A DNA stretch of 64,000 bases from contig CATQJL010000316.1 in NCBI GenBank assembly GCA_958299035.1, forward strand, positions 47,613,585 to 47,677,584, read 5' to 3'. This document shows, one piece after another, positions 1 through 11,878 of this stretch; within the stretch, counting starts at the first letter, position 1, and each line of letters starts with the position of its first letter. Position numbers and translations under genes: made by a program. Below the pieces are notes generated by a model, which was not told the DNA's origin, did no database searches, and saw only the letters and a program-made list of their open reading frames with translations. The DNA is from Cylicocyclus nassatus. Its lineage: Eukaryota; Nematoda; Chromadorea; Rhabditida; Strongylidae.

Positions 1-96
1 TCTTTTGCGGGGAAACTTGGGAGTTGGCCTAGTGTGGGGGCCCACATTAGTGTGCCATTGAACATCGTGAACCCTCACTTTGGGTGGACGGTGCCT
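1..96. mobile_element. Right end of a TTAA-flanked inverted-repeat element (left end outside window)
   Basis: The last 20 or so bases before 97 (GGTGGACGGTGCCT) match the right terminus of the TTAA element ending at 46326. They are followed immediately by TTAA at 97-100, which is shared with the next element. The element therefore seems to run off the left edge of the window. No coding potential is seen. Confidence 0.45.
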
Positions 97-100
97 TTAA

Positions 101-1489
101 AGGCAGCGTCCAGGCAAACCTGGACATATAGGACCAGGGCCCGGCACCGATGGTTTGGGGTCAAACTGGACTTCCTTATTTGGAGTTAGAAGCAACGGGG
201 ACATCGTTTTTATGAGGTCCTGAAGGAAGCGCCAAAAAAAACACGACGAACATGTCAGGTTTCACGAGTTGAACGTGTTCTTTCGCAAGCGCGCGAATTT
301 CAAATGCAAGACTCAAGCAAACAAATGGCTTGTTTACAGCGCACAAACAATCACATGGCTCCGAATTTGGATGCTATGTGTAATATTACTCCAAACTATG
401 TTATGTAAAAAGTTCCCAAAACTTATGTGTCCCAATATCCGTTCTCGGTTTTGTTGGTTTCTAGACCAATTACAGGGGCTTTCAATCTGAGTGTCACGGT
501 CGACGTGGCTCAGGTCCTTGCGAACCGCCTCGCATGTGTCTCTCACGTGGCGCAGTGCCGCATCCGCTGAGGCCTTCGCGTTATAGGGTGAGGTAGTGTA
601 CCACGTGAGAGACCCAAGCGACGCGGTTGTCGAGGGAGTGAACCACGTCGACCGTGACACTCATTGAAAACCCCTGTACCAAACCAACTGGGTTGGTTCG
701 GAGCATAAATATCGGAGAGTTCACATAAGTTCTGGAACTTTTTGATTTGGACGATTAGAACGGTCAAAAATCTATCATATAGTGAAGAGAGCGGATCAAA
801 CCGTTGCCTCTCCCCTTTTTTTCGAGTCAGAAGTAGTATAATTCTACGCGTTGATAGATATCGCGCTCCAATCACTTGCGATGTCCTTTAAAATATGTGG
901 TGAAAAATACATCGCAGGATTGTTGAGGCTACCGATTTGGTTGGCCTAGGAGATTTTCGACATTCCCAGCATCAAAATGTACTATACCCAATGGCAGAGT
1001 CTTTAATCGACTCGAAATGTTTTCTTTTTGCTTTTTTGTTGTATTACATACCTCAAAATGCGCTTTTTCGCTTTTTTGTTGCTATTTTGGTTGAATTAGG
1101 GTTTCCCTACTGATTTTCACGTCGAGAGGGACTTCGTAAATTTTCGCGAAGTCATGGGGGACTTCGTTTCCCAAAAACCTCCAAACCAACGCGTGCCGGG
1201 CCCTGTATAGGGCTCTCACGTGGATAGTAATCTTGAGGCCCTAACGAAGCCACTGTCCAAGCGGCAGCTTAGGGTGCCCTAACGGCTGAGATATTCGTCT
1301 CGAAACTGGACCCCGGGGTCTTTGCGCCACGAATCCATGCGAAACACGATCCCGGGGTCCGGTTTCGAGGCGAATATCTCAGCCGTAAGGCACTACTCAA
1401 GCTGCCGTTTGGGCAGTGGCTTAGTTAGGGCCTCAAGATTACTATCCACGTGAGAGTCCCTCTAGTCCAGATTTGCGTGGACACTGTCT
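101..1489. mobile_element. TTAA-flanked 1.39-kb inverted-repeat element (piggyBac-like, non-autonomous)
   Basis: It is flanked by TTAA at 97-100 and 1490-1493. The termini are imperfect inverted repeats: AGGCAGCGTCCAGGCAAAC on the left, and the reverse complement of the right end reads AGACAGTGTCCACGCAAAT. An internal near-perfect palindrome lies at 1213-1456, with arms starting CTCTCACGTGGATAGTAATC. There is no transposase-like reading frame, so it is presumably mobilised in trans. TTAA duplications are characteristic of piggyBac-type transposition; the family assignment is inferred from the duplication only. Confidence 0.7.
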
Positions 1490-1493
1490 TTAA

Positions 1494-2150
1494 GATGGTT
1501 ACGGTAGGTTGATTAACAGTTTTTCCCAAACAATCCAAGATTAATTCGCTTGTTACTTAGTGGCCGCTGGTTCATTGTTTCTGGTTACCACTGATTACTA
1601 GTACGCTCTCCACTACTCGTTTGAGGGTGATGATGAACACGCCGTGCACTGCATTCCGCCTCCACCGAGCCTTCTCGGCGCTAGATTGTGACATACCATG
1701 TGCAAACCAGCTCCCGCAGAAAGGCGTACAGTATTTGGAAAACATACAAAGGCCGAAAAATAACTTGCTTCAAACAAGTTTCGCACTAGAGCGTCAATCT
1801 TGTTCGGAGCACTTATTTCCGATTACTCTCCGTCAGCTTTTCTATTGAGATAGAAAAAACACTGCTTTTTTCATTTCCACTATCCATTACTCCACTATTA
1901 ACGCATTCATAATCATCGTTACACTCACAATTGACATAGCTTAGGGAAAAACTGGAAGAATGGCTATATACCATATCGAAAGCTAGGGTAGAAAAGGTGG
2001 TTGTACCCTGTGAGAACGAAGCGTCATGAGTACTTTGCATAATCCGCGAGTAAATACCATTAGCTACTAAATACAGAACATTTCAGTCGCCAAACACTTC
2101 ACGGTCAGAATGAAATTTGTAGCGCGTTCCTTTGCTCAAATCAACGCCTC
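1494..2150. other. Non-coding stretch, nothing recognised
   Basis: AT-rich sequence with short, unconserved reading frames on both strands. I see no splice-supported exons, RNA gene or clear repeat. Confidence 0.4.
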
Positions 2151-2151
2151 G

Positions 2152-2345
2152 ATATATCGTCTGCGTACCAGAGAGGTTCCCATAGGTACCACGTCATCTC
2201 GCTGCCTTTCGCACTTGAACGTGTTAACCTCGGCACTTTCGTTGAAATCTCAGGAGAAACTTGTCAAAAAGAGCGAAAGGCAGCGTCGCACCACGTACGC
2301 ACGCTGGATCACATGGGAACCTCCCTGGGGCGCCGACGGTACGTG
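2152..2345. repeat. Foldback element copy A (empty-site copy of the 61.2-kb repeat)
   Basis: The sequence starting CGTCTGCGTACCAGAGAGG is homologous to 61206-61575. In that second copy the two ends are inverted repeats of each other (CGTCTGCG ... CGCAGACG). Here the central sequence AAATCTCAGGAGAAAC is uninterrupted, whereas the 61.2-kb copy carries a 174-bp palindromic insertion at exactly this point. A 164-codon open frame (2110-2604) overlaps it but runs through the repeat and looks spurious. Confidence 0.6.
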
Positions 2346-2950
2346 CTCTGACGTCGTCGCCGCAAGCAAACACACTGGAGCGACCACTCCACAATGCCTC
2401 AAAAACCTCACTTCACCGAGAGCAATAAACCAGCGGTTAATAACTCCTAGATTCCAATCGCTCTTTGGGAGTTGGATAATTCATCGGAGGTGTGGGACAC
2501 TTACCACTAACATTGGCGCTCAACCACTCATATCTTCTGCACAGAACCCGTTCAAAATCAGCATTCGGAAGACTTTTAATTATAACATCCCAGTTTACCA
2601 GTGAGAACTAGTATCCTTCCTTTTCGAAGAACCTCCAGCTACCGCTATGCTATTTCTATGCTTTCTTGAAAACCACTACATTTCCCTGCGAAAACTTGAA
2701 TTTCATGAGAACTGCTTTCCAAGACGGGACTGCTGCGAGCATCTACCAAGTAAGATACGCATGTAATCCCACGTCGAACATTAACCTTAGCATTACCAAT
2801 ATAAACGATTTGGCCACCAATTTTTTGGCCAAAGACATTTTGTTGAACTGATTATCCCCGATAAATTGACTACGCAGTGTCTTAACCTCTGAGCGCAGCA
2901 GCCCCACTCAGCATGAAAAAAAATAACTGGTAAGTTTAGTGGGCGGTCGG

Positions 2951-3582
2951 GCAGGAGGCAGCAAAGGCTCGCCGCTTCTGCTTATGGAAGTACCTGAGGA
3001 ATTTCAGACTTTCTCGCGCCTCTAATTACTTCTTCGCACTTCTAATTATAGATGACCTATGCCAAATTGATCGTTGATTTCTCCAAGCGTGACATTTTTG
3101 AGATAGTTTTTATGTTTTAAATTCGTAGCAAGTAAGATAGATAACAAGTTCAAAAAGCACTCATGGATAGCCATCCAACGTCAAATGATTTTAAACTATG
3201 AATTGGTCTACTCAGTCTTCAGACCAGAATCTCAAACATAAACATGTAAATCTTTCTCAGTTATTCCGATCGAAGACAAGAACTTTGTAGAATTATTGCA
3301 CTCGTCCTTTATTCTGCATCATAATCAGCTCCTTCTGTTGCGAATTTTGGAGTAAAATTTCCTGAACCCAATCCAAATAAGTTGAAAACGATTATAGCTG
3401 AGATTGAAAGAAATTGCGAGATTCTCAAACTGATCCGGGGTGAGATACTCTCCAAAAAGATATTCGTTCAATTCTTTAACTTGTAAAGTATCAGAGTGTG
3501 AAAAATGATTAGAGGCGCGAGGAATCTGGAGCTCCCCAAGCGCTTCCAGAGGCAAATGCGGTAAGCCTTTGCTGCCTCCTGC
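2951..3582. repeat. Foldback element with arms of about 95 bp
   Basis: The left arm (2951-3045, GCAGGAGGCAGCAAAGGC...) reappears inverted at 3486-3582 (...GCCTTTGCTGCCTCCTGC), with the shared inner motif CGCGCCTCTAAT. The inner 440 bp is AT-rich and not recognised. Minus-strand open frames across the right arm (3325-3659) are by-products. Confidence 0.55.
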
Positions 3583-3944
3583 ATGACGTCCAGTTTTGTG
3601 CATGAGTATCGCGCGAGACAGTTCACAGACCTCCTAATGAAACATAGCGCAGCCTGCAATGGTTTGTGAAGCGAAGTGTTGTAGAAAGATTGAGCAGCTT
3701 AACTTTCATCAAGAAAAGAAAAAAGCTACTTGAATCACTTTGAAAGCTACAACCACTAAACTCGGATCGAACTCAAGTGAGATACCATTTTCTTGAAGGT
3801 AATGGAAACCCAACAGCAACAAGATGTCATCGTTTTTGCATGAAATGTTGCTAAGCAGAACTCGCTCAGTCAGAAAACACTGACGAACATCGGGGTAAGA
3901 TTTCCACTTGAAAGTTGCATAAGTTGAATAAACAGTGTGCCTAC

Positions 3945-4155
3945 CTACAACAGTCGGCTCGAGATCAACCATAATTGCTCTTGGGACAAATCGCCCATTT
4001 CCTGTCTCTGAGAAGAATGTGGTGAAGGACTCGTTCTCATTCTGTGCAGGCATCATGCCATCAGGCTGAATTCCGTGCTCCAAGCAATAGAGCTCCCAAC
4101 AAGCATTTCCAATTTGTACACCGGCTTGGCCAACATGAATAGAGATCACTTCACG
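3945..4155 (-). CDS. Alpha-tubulin exon (N-terminal nucleotide-binding region); rest of gene not found
   Basis: Alpha-tubulins pair with beta-tubulin to build microtubules. This 211-bp exon, read on the minus strand, encodes an alpha-tubulin N terminus. It begins [20 protein letters not shown], runs through [11 protein letters not shown] and [18 protein letters not shown], and ends VDLEPTVV. The GQAGVQIGN nucleotide-binding loop is intact. A TTTCAG acceptor lies directly before the REV codons (AG at 4157-4156), as expected if an upstream exon supplies the initiator Met. A donor, GTAGGC, follows at 3944. The residues between EHGIQPDG and FTTFF diverge from the usual alpha-tubulins. No later tubulin exon (RTGTY, GGGTGSG) is visible downstream in the 3.9 kb to the window edge. 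It is therefore either a fragment or pseudogene, or a gene with a very distant 3' part. The frame stays open to 3709, but that extension does not resemble tubulin. Confidence 0.7.
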
Positions 4156-4159
4156 CTGA

Positions 4160-5375
4160 AAGAAATGAAGATTCATTGGTGGACTACAAAACATTCTCCT
4201 CAGCAAAGACCACAAAGTCGAAGACCCACCATCTTGTGTCCGTCACGAAACGAAAATGAAACCTGAAACGAGCCTAAATTAGTTGTTGGAACTACGGATC
4301 AATAGCACAATGAGTCACAATACGATACTACGAAATACAGTCCCAATTCGTGATCTGATAACAAACAAATATTTGCTGGGAAGAACTACTGATACATTTC
4401 ATACACAAAGCTTTCCGAAATTGAAGCGTAGCATCGTGATCGGGAAGTAAGCAGCGACGGTCAGCGCAGTTGTTTGCAAGAGTTTTTCGCGCCACTTGGC
4501 GTGCCATCCTGCGATGCACCCGCAATTCACTGCGATCAGCAAACGAAAGGGGCTGCTACGAAGGCAGACCTGCGCGCGAAACTCGAATTTGCATTCGAAG
4601 GGGCGTGTCCAGGGTGAATCATCGCTTCGCTACCGACTCCCTTCACCAAAGTGACGAGAGAGTGTTTCGAAATCCAGGGATGTAAGAGGATATGGATTAG
4701 CTTGGGAATAAAGGGAACAATTCTAGCCAGTTGTTTTTGCTGGACTTAGAGCTGCGGGGAGCCTTTTGGATTTGGAGTTCAAGAAAAATTGGAAAGAGCA
4801 GTTTGCGAAGAACTCTTGTCTGCAAAGGTCTCCGCCATTCACAATCAAGAAAGGTTCGAGATTGTTGCGCTACCTTGTAGACTGATTCATCAGCAACTTA
4901 TCTAGCTCGTTACTACAGCGCGTCAAATCAAACTAATGACAAGAAATAAGATGGTCTTTCACAGAACTTTGTGGGAAAGTGGCGATTTCGCAGTGAACGA
5001 ATATTCAGTGTAATGTGAGCGATTATACGATCGAGATCAGTTGGATCAGTATGCGCACCGCTCTTGCGATAGCCTCTGTTTACTTTCGAATACTCAAATC
5101 GGAGGAGAGGGTTTCCCACTTCTTGTTCGAGCCGAGCGCTTGCGGATGGTTGACTCGAATGAATCGGTGATTTTGCACTTTTGAGGATATGCTGCGAAGC
5201 GCAAAATGTTTGTGAGAAACAGATTGTTAGATATTCTTCTAAATTTTGAGAGAGAACAACTCGCTGAGGGCACAAAAAACTCTTTCCCAAGTGATATGAT
5301 GGCAGAACCAAAAAGAAGATTTTGTTTTTCAACTTTCCTAATTTGACTAAAATAATGCACCTCATAGTGATATAG
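4160..5375. other. Non-coding stretch around the tubulin exon
   Basis: No splice-supported exon is recognised. If the tubulin gene is real, an exon carrying its initiator Met should lie in this interval or beyond on the minus strand, but a single-codon exon cannot be located by eye. Confidence 0.3.
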
Positions 5376-5508
5376 GTGCGAGATCCAAAATTGTATTGGT
5401 AAGAAATCCCAGAAAATATAAATGCGAGATCCAAAAATGTATTGGTAAGAAATCCCAGAAAATATAAATGCGAGATCCAAAAATGTATTGGTAAGAAATC
5501 CCAGAAAA
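5376..5508. repeat. 46-bp tandem repeat, about 2.9 copies
   Basis: The motif GCGAGATCCAAAA recurs at 5378, 5424 and 5470, a spacing of 46 bp. The copies are nearly identical (GTATTGGTAAGAAATCCCAG in each). The repeat makes a repetitive open frame on the minus strand that has no homology to a protein. Confidence 0.75.
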
Positions 5509-7190
5509 TTCCCAGTACCTGTAGTTAGATTCGGAGCAATAAGGCTAGCTTCATTGTAAATGACTGCTTAGCTTTGAAAAAAGTGGCAACTACCCAGCCT
5601 TATTATGTTCTTTTTATCAGACAGATGAACGGCTTGAAAAGGAACAAAAACAGCTTGATTATAAAGACAATACTAGATAACACAGCATTTTCACTGCTTC
5701 AGGTTTTAGTCCATAATAGTAATTAGCTGAGCTGGAAGGAAGACTTAGAAATGTAAGTTTCAGATCAAATCAGATAACATAAAAATTGAATCTATAAACG
5801 CTTTCGGAGAGTCATATCAACTGATAGGAGGACAGACTACTCTTGATAAGCCCAATTTTATGAACGAAGTAGCTTAGTAAAGACCAAGTATTGGCTAACC
5901 ATTCACGTAAAAGGTAAACTGGATAAATGATATGACCAAGGACGACCAGGCAATGACCCTCAGCTGAGGTCAATATCACACTGGTATTACGCGACTTGAT
6001 TGCTTGCGAACGTCCCAATTAGCGCCTCAACCACAAAATTGGAGATTTCGAGAATAAAATCTCAAGAATCTGCGAACAATGTCAACGCGGGAATTCCCAT
6101 ATATCGGTATCGTTTTTGCATCGTTTGAGAAGCACACAGCAATTTTTAGAAGCCAGAAGATTTTAATGATCTCATAGTAAATGTGAAGTTATTTTGTTGT
6201 CCTACTGGGCTTCTCTTCTTTGTCTTTTCGTATCTATCTTGTAATCTCTTTCATTCTCAAGTTTTGGAGTTTTTCCACTCAATACATTTTGTTCAACAGA
6301 AATGTTTAGTTGATTGAATGATAATTGACTAAAATAAAGGATAAAAATAATGACGCAAACTCCCATAATTATCAAATAGGAAAGTCTCAGGAATTTATAT
6401 CAGCATCAGCAACATGAACTGGCCCCTTATCTCTGATAAGCAGATCTACAGCACCCAGTGGTTGACTGTTTCAATTAAAAAAAAATGAAATCTTGCAAAC
6501 TCCAAACTTTGTTTGTTCGCAGCAGAAATTTCTCAAAGTGCAGACAGAAAAAACTTTCTGGAAGGCCGGTTTCAGCTCTGCTATTGATATAATGGATCAA
6601 GGTAGCCCTTATATTTGCAGAACTTACCAAACCTTCGGTAACGCCTTAAAATCATAGCTCAAATGCAGCTCTTTTTCCCGGGAATGAAAAAGAAAAAGTG
6701 GTGGGCGTCATTCTTTTCATTCCTTACACTTAGATAATTTGCGAGAAATCAACACAGAAAAGTGGAAAACGAAATGACAAGGTTTGAGGGGTATCGAGGC
6801 ATGCACAGTCGATGGAGGAATTATCCTTTTCGACAGCGATCCGACCTCCGTCGGGGGTCGCCGGCCGATGATACAGCCTCTTCACTGACCTTGGCCCTCA
6901 GCAGATGTTACAAAAAGGATATCCTCGACGGGAACTCGTGATACGAAAAAGCTATGCAGGTGTCAGCTCGGAACAAGCTGTTTTTTGGGCTCGTACAATT
7001 TTATGCGTTGGCACTATCGCAATCATTCTTGCATATGTGTGAGGGACACAGAAACCTGCAGACTATCTATCATAAAAAAACCTACTGCAAACTGGTGAGA
7101 TCTACCTAATAAAACCATACTCAAACTATGCATTTTTTGGGGTATTGCGATTAACAAAATTTTGATTTATTAGGTTGAATGGAAAGTAAT
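5509..7190. other. Non-coding stretch, nothing recognised
   Basis: AT-rich with only short reading frames. No repeat or gene signature could be supported. Confidence 0.35.
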
Positions 7191-7194
7191 GTCG

Positions 7195-7865
7195 CTTTTT
7201 ATTTTGAAAAATTCGTAGCTGCTCCCTATGTGAACGCATTTGATTGCAAAAAGATTTTCAGATAGAAAAACTCATTTACTTTCTATTAACAGCTATACGG
7301 CTCTTCGACGATAAGGGAGTCGAGAGATAAAAATTCGAATAGGAGAACGACTCTGACTCCCGATTTTTGAAAATAAATTGTTCAAATTTGAACGCTGCAA
7401 AAAATTTTGAAAACTGCCTCTTACAGTCTACGTGAGCTGCTCTTTTTAACAGTTTCAAGTTTGTGCTGATAGGAGCTTTTCTATAAAAAACTATGATTTT
7501 TGTGGAAAATGCACAGAAATATAGAAAACATCATTTTTGCCGTTTTTTGCATTTTTACAAAAATCATAACTTTTTATAGAAAGACTCGATCGGCATGAAC
7601 TTGACACTATTAGAAAGAGCAGCTCACGTAAACTGTACGAAACATGTTTTTAACAAATTTTTATGCAGCGATTCAGATTTGACGATTAATCAAAATCCAG
7701 AATTAGTGGGGGTCTCCTATTTGCGAATTTTCATCTCTAGATCCCTTGTGAAAAACCGCAAAGATTTTAGAAAGTAGATGAATCTTTCTTTCTGACGAAC
7801 CATTTGTGTGCAAATACATTCATGGGGAGCAGTTACGAATTTTCCAAAATCAAAGCTAGAGGACC
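7195..7865. repeat. Foldback element with arms of about 300 bp
   Basis: The two halves are diverged inverted copies centred near 7510. The left arm (7195-7500) contains AAATTCGTAGCTGCTCCC, and the right arm (7520-7865) contains the inverse GGGAGCAGTTACGAATTT. The open frames at 7276-7458 (minus) and 7595-7777 (plus) are mirror copies sharing the string RAAHV, which confirms the palindrome. The sequence just outside the left arm (TTAGGTTGAATGGAAAGTAATG at 7170) resembles mariner-type terminal repeats, but the matching right terminus is not visible. Confidence 0.6.
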
Positions 7866-8037
7866 GGTTTAAATCAATATTTCTTGCCAAACTGCTCTCG
7901 CAATGCATGTGCTAATTGAATTCATTGTCGAAACCATGCAGTTCATACTGAGCAACTTTTATGCTGGGCTGAACAGGGTCATTCGCACCACAAAAAATCG
8001 TACTTCTTTCTATCAAAACAATATTGCTACTGATGAA

Positions 8038-8537
8038 TAACATTTAGAAAAGTATTAATACCTAGCAGGCTCCCTGCTAGGTTCTTACTGCAGAGATAAA
8101 AATGAAAGGAACATTCAAGCTTTTGTCATTTCAAAAAAGCCCATTATTATAAACAACAAAATCGTGCGATAAAATTCGAAATAATCTATTCTACAGGTTC
8201 TAGGACCTCCTCTTTCCTATATGCAAAGTTTGTATTAACAGAGCTTCTCTGAGAAAATTCATGGTTTTCGAAAAAAATGCAGAAAACAATTCCTCCTTTC
8301 CTTGCATAATCCTCGAAAATACCACAACTATCCACAAAGGATCTCGATTAGCAAAAACTTTGCATAGTTAAAAAGAGAAGCTTCTGAAACCTAAACTATA
8401 AAACCAACTATTTTGGGTTCTATTGCATAGTCTTAGATTTTTAGCTTCAAATCACCGAAGCTTGAGTGATTCATTCTTTCATTTTTATCTCTGCAGTCAG
8501 AACTTATTAGGGAGTCTGCTAAATGTCTTTAGAAAGC
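8038..8537. repeat. Foldback element of about 500 bp
   Basis: GCAGAGATAAAAATGAAAG on the left (8091) is mirrored by CTTTCATTTTTATCTCTGC on the right (ends about 8498). Pairing extends outward: ACATTTAGAAAAG on the left, CTTTAGAAAG with AAATGTC on the right. A small perfect palindrome (CCTAGCAGGCTCCCTGCTAGG, 21 bp, near 8062-8082) sits in the left arm. Confidence 0.6.
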
Positions 8538-8539
8538 AC

Positions 8540-9985
8540 AATGTTTGCTCTTCGTAGCATTTGTTGCAATGTTGCTGAGAGTGAAAAAAGTTACAATTTT
8601 TTGAAACTGACAAACAAAGTTTTGTTCAACTGACTACAATACCATATCAAATATGGATGCGAGAGATCGCGAGCAAAAATTTGAGTTGCAACGACCTTAA
8701 TTTCAAATGTGCGTTCATACCAGCGATGACACAAAAAAAAACTTTTCTGAAAGGAGGAGGAGGAGGGAGCGTAGCCTTAGCCATGCCCTACACATTTTCT
8801 CAAACAAATCTCAAACTGTTCGTCACCCTCTTGCTACAAATTTTGAGAATGAGCGTAGCGTTATCTAAGTTCGACAACTTGTCTAACATTTGATTCAGCA
8901 CGATCTAACATCCTGTATAAAACAGGTACAAAAAGATTGATACAAAAACCTGTGTAACACATATATCAGTTTCAAGTTATAAACCTAAATTTAGGGCGGT
9001 GGTGCTTTACGATGATGCAAAAAAATTAAGATGAAAATGATGATGCAGAAACAAAAAATTTTTGGCGGCGGCCCAGGAGTTCCCAAAGCCTGGCCGCCTT
9101 TCCTTGCAGGGATAGTTAGCACTTCCAAGGGGCCTTCGCACCTTTCAGACGGCTCCGCCCACTTGCTCCGCCCACTAGCTAATCTTATTCCGAGTTATGC
9201 AGGCTTGGAGAATAGTCCCAATGTGTTCTGCTAAATGGATGAACAAGATAGATGGAAGGCGATAGATGAGAAGTTATGAAGTCTACTTGTGGGCATCGCT
9301 TTGTCGGAAGCAAAGATACTTCCGTTTCTCGATTTTCAGCCAGAGAATGTTTATACAGGTACCTCTGATGCGACTCTGGCAGATTCCGACTGTCTGGCGG
9401 AGGGGTCCGGTCGATTGTCTGAGAATGCAGAAACAAAAACTGTGAAAAATCCTTTGAAAGTGAAAATCAACTTATCAACGCAATTTCTTAACAAAACAGT
9501 TTTGATCCAAAAATTTCACTGCTTACCTAGAACTGTAAGTTTTCTTTGGGGTTTCAAAGTGTCTGCTTTTAAAGTGCAATAGTTATGAGATTTGCCTCGT
9601 AAGATGACGATTTTTCACGAATTTTCGTTGCATGCCCATCTTATTCCCTCAGCCCGCAGGCTCCAAATGAGACCAGTGAAGGAGTGGCGCGGGGGCGGGG
9701 TTTGACCTCCGTTGCGCGAAGGTGCGAGGAGCCTTCTGGAGTGTGAATGTTGGTGCACCAGGTGCTAGGAACTCCTGCGTCCCTTCCAAAATTTTTGGCA
9801 ATGCTATTTTGCAGGAAAATTCTCTACTGCATTACAGCAAAAACAGATTTCTACGCTCAAAAAAAAACTTATATGCTTTAGATAAGCTATCAGTCAAGTT
9901 TATGCTCTCATGTTGGAAGAAAATGCGGTGATGAAGAATTTTTTCTGCAGAATGAGTTTTTCACAAATTTGTTTGAATTTTCGGG
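8540..9985. other. Non-coding stretch, nothing recognised
   Basis: Short frames only. Two GC-richer patches (9060-9230 and 9640-9780) share short similar strings such as GGAGTTCCCAAAGCCTGG and TGCTAGGAACTCCTGCG. They may be diverged inverted copies of one repeat, but this is not convincing by eye. Confidence 0.3.
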
Positions 9986-9992
9986 ACAAACA

Positions 9993-10468
9993 AGGGAAGG
10001 ATACTTGGTCGAAGTGACGTTTCATTACGAAATGTATACTTTCTTATAGAGCTTAGTACGCTGATTCCGAATCTGCTTTTCATATCTGCAAAGCGTTTTT
10101 GGGAGAGAAGTTAGGGAATTTCTTGGGGCAAAAATTCGAACGCGCGGCTACCATAAATTCATAATCATTTAAAGTGCAGGCTATGAGCTCGAATGGGGCT
10201 ATGATCACTACCAGGGCGTTTTATGCAATACTACCTTCAATATAAACTCTTGTCAGTCATTACTCCTTTCAAGCACCGGAAAGATGTCAACACCTGCTTT
10301 TACCTCAGCCAAACCACTGAATTTTTTCCAATGAAAATTCCCAGAACTTCCCTCCCAGAAGCGCTTTGCAGTTAAGGAAAGCAGATTTGGAATCAGCGTT
10401 CCATGCACTATAAGACAGTATACACTTCATATGGAAAAACCCATTTCGACCAAGTATCCTTCCCCTGT
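9993..10468. repeat. Foldback element with arms of about 150 bp
   Basis: GGAAGGATACTTGGTCGAAGTG on the left (9998) is mirrored by CACTTCATATGG and CATTTCGACCAAGTATCCTTCC on the right (to 10468). The pairs GATTCCGAATCTGCTTT / AAAGCAGATTTGGAATC and CAAAGCGTTTTTGGGAG / CTCCCAGAAGCGCTTTG continue the arms inward. No coding content. Confidence 0.65.
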
Positions 10469-10469
10469 A

Positions 10470-11390
10470 AGTAAGTCCGAGCCCAACATAGTGATGTCTG
10501 GACTTTTGCTATGGAAGAATACTTTATGAAATTTTTGGAGTTAGGTGTAGCTGCTCTTTAGTATTTTTCACGACCAAATTCAAAGACACGAAGTTGAAGC
10601 GCACTGCTCGGATATTTGATACATGGAGGAGAGCTACAAGAAAGTAATTTGAGTCGCGTGCTCAGCAATTTTCAGAGCCAATGCTTGAATTCAAACTAGA
10701 GACAATAGATAAGTTCAAATAAGACCATACAAATATTGAAAAATTTTTTCCAAGTGACAGTCTGTGAATGTTTGACTGCAAAAATAAAAAAAAACATTCA
10801 TTTTTCGAACTGATGTGAGCAACTTTTTGAGCATAAAATATGCAAGAATTTCATAAAAGTCGCCATTACACCTGCAGATCATGAACGTGAAAATGAGCGC
10901 GCAAGTTCAATACAACTCTGAAAAATCTGTTGCAACTTTTACTAGCTGTCAATCAGACCATCTATTGTTAGGCGACTTAGCGAGGATATTTTGAGTAACT
11001 GAGGTCGTTTCAGAATTCAAAATAAATGAATACTTATTCTGATCACTATATCTCAAAACATAAATGCAATGAATGAATTGTGGATTTAAAACTCACATCA
11101 AATAACATTGATGTCACCCAAACTACCTGTGGCTGAAGTGACTAATTCGTTTCGTTAATTTTACTAATCATTCCACAGTGCAATGCTGAACATATCCCTT
11201 GCCGTTTTTCTTCCCGAAATAGAAAAATCTTAGCTGGCATAGGCAGCTTTGATTCGAAAGCATTACGCAACGTCATTTCGCAAGAACCTGCCTCATGTTG
11301 CTGAACACAGCTGGCTGATTTTTTTTTTACTTTTGAATATCCTTGCAGTATATCTAATGATAAGGGAGTGCAAAAAAAAAGGCAGCGGGC
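10470..11390. other. Non-coding stretch, nothing recognised
   Basis: AT-rich sequence without a supported gene, RNA or repeat. Confidence 0.35.
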
Positions 11391-11612
11391 GCTGTGCTGG
11401 AGCTCGCGGAGACAGCAGACGGCAGTGATGCACTTTCGTCTGGCGGGGGTCCCCCCTCTGCGCCGCCGAGGCGGGGGTCCCCCCTCCGCGCCGCCGGGGG
11501 GCTGCTGAAGCTAGCGGAGACAGCAGACAGCAGAGATAAACATTCGTCTGGCCGGGGTCCCCCCTCTGCGCCGCCGAAGCGGGGGTCCCCCCTCCGCGCG
11601 CCCTTTCTTTGA
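11391..11612. repeat. GC-rich tandem duplication, about 110-bp unit, two copies
   Basis: Copy 1 begins at 11391 and copy 2 at about 11501. Both contain GCGGAGACAGCAGAC, a TTCGTCTGG string and runs of GGGGGTCCCCCCTC. The GC content contrasts sharply with the AT-rich surroundings. The open frame across it (Pro/Gly/Arg-rich, 11394-11612) is explained by the repeat. The CATTCGTCTGGC string occurs once more at 11623, a trace of a third copy. Confidence 0.6.
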
Positions 11613-11878
11613 ACAGATAAACATTCGTCTGGCGAGTTGTTTATCGCCGCCGTGATCTTTGAACTCCGAGGCCTGTTCTTAGACGATGTTGATCAAATGG
11701 CATATGGATGGCATAACCCAAACACTACGCAAGCTAATTTTCGTATAGTTCGAAGCGCTTTGACACTACAAAAGCAACTTAACTTTCATTGTTGGTGCAG
11801 GTTAGTTTACAATTTGATTTAGATAGATCATTATTATTCCTTCTTATCGTTGAATACGGTACTCATGTTGATTTGAGA

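Noticed and set aside
2110..2604. 164-codon plus-strand open frame
   Set aside because: It overlaps a foldback element repeated at 61.2 kb, has no recognised domain, and its composition looks like translated repeat.
3325..3659. Minus-strand frames near the tubulin exon that might be its next exon
   Set aside because: No tubulin motif is present and the frames overlap the right arm of a foldback element.
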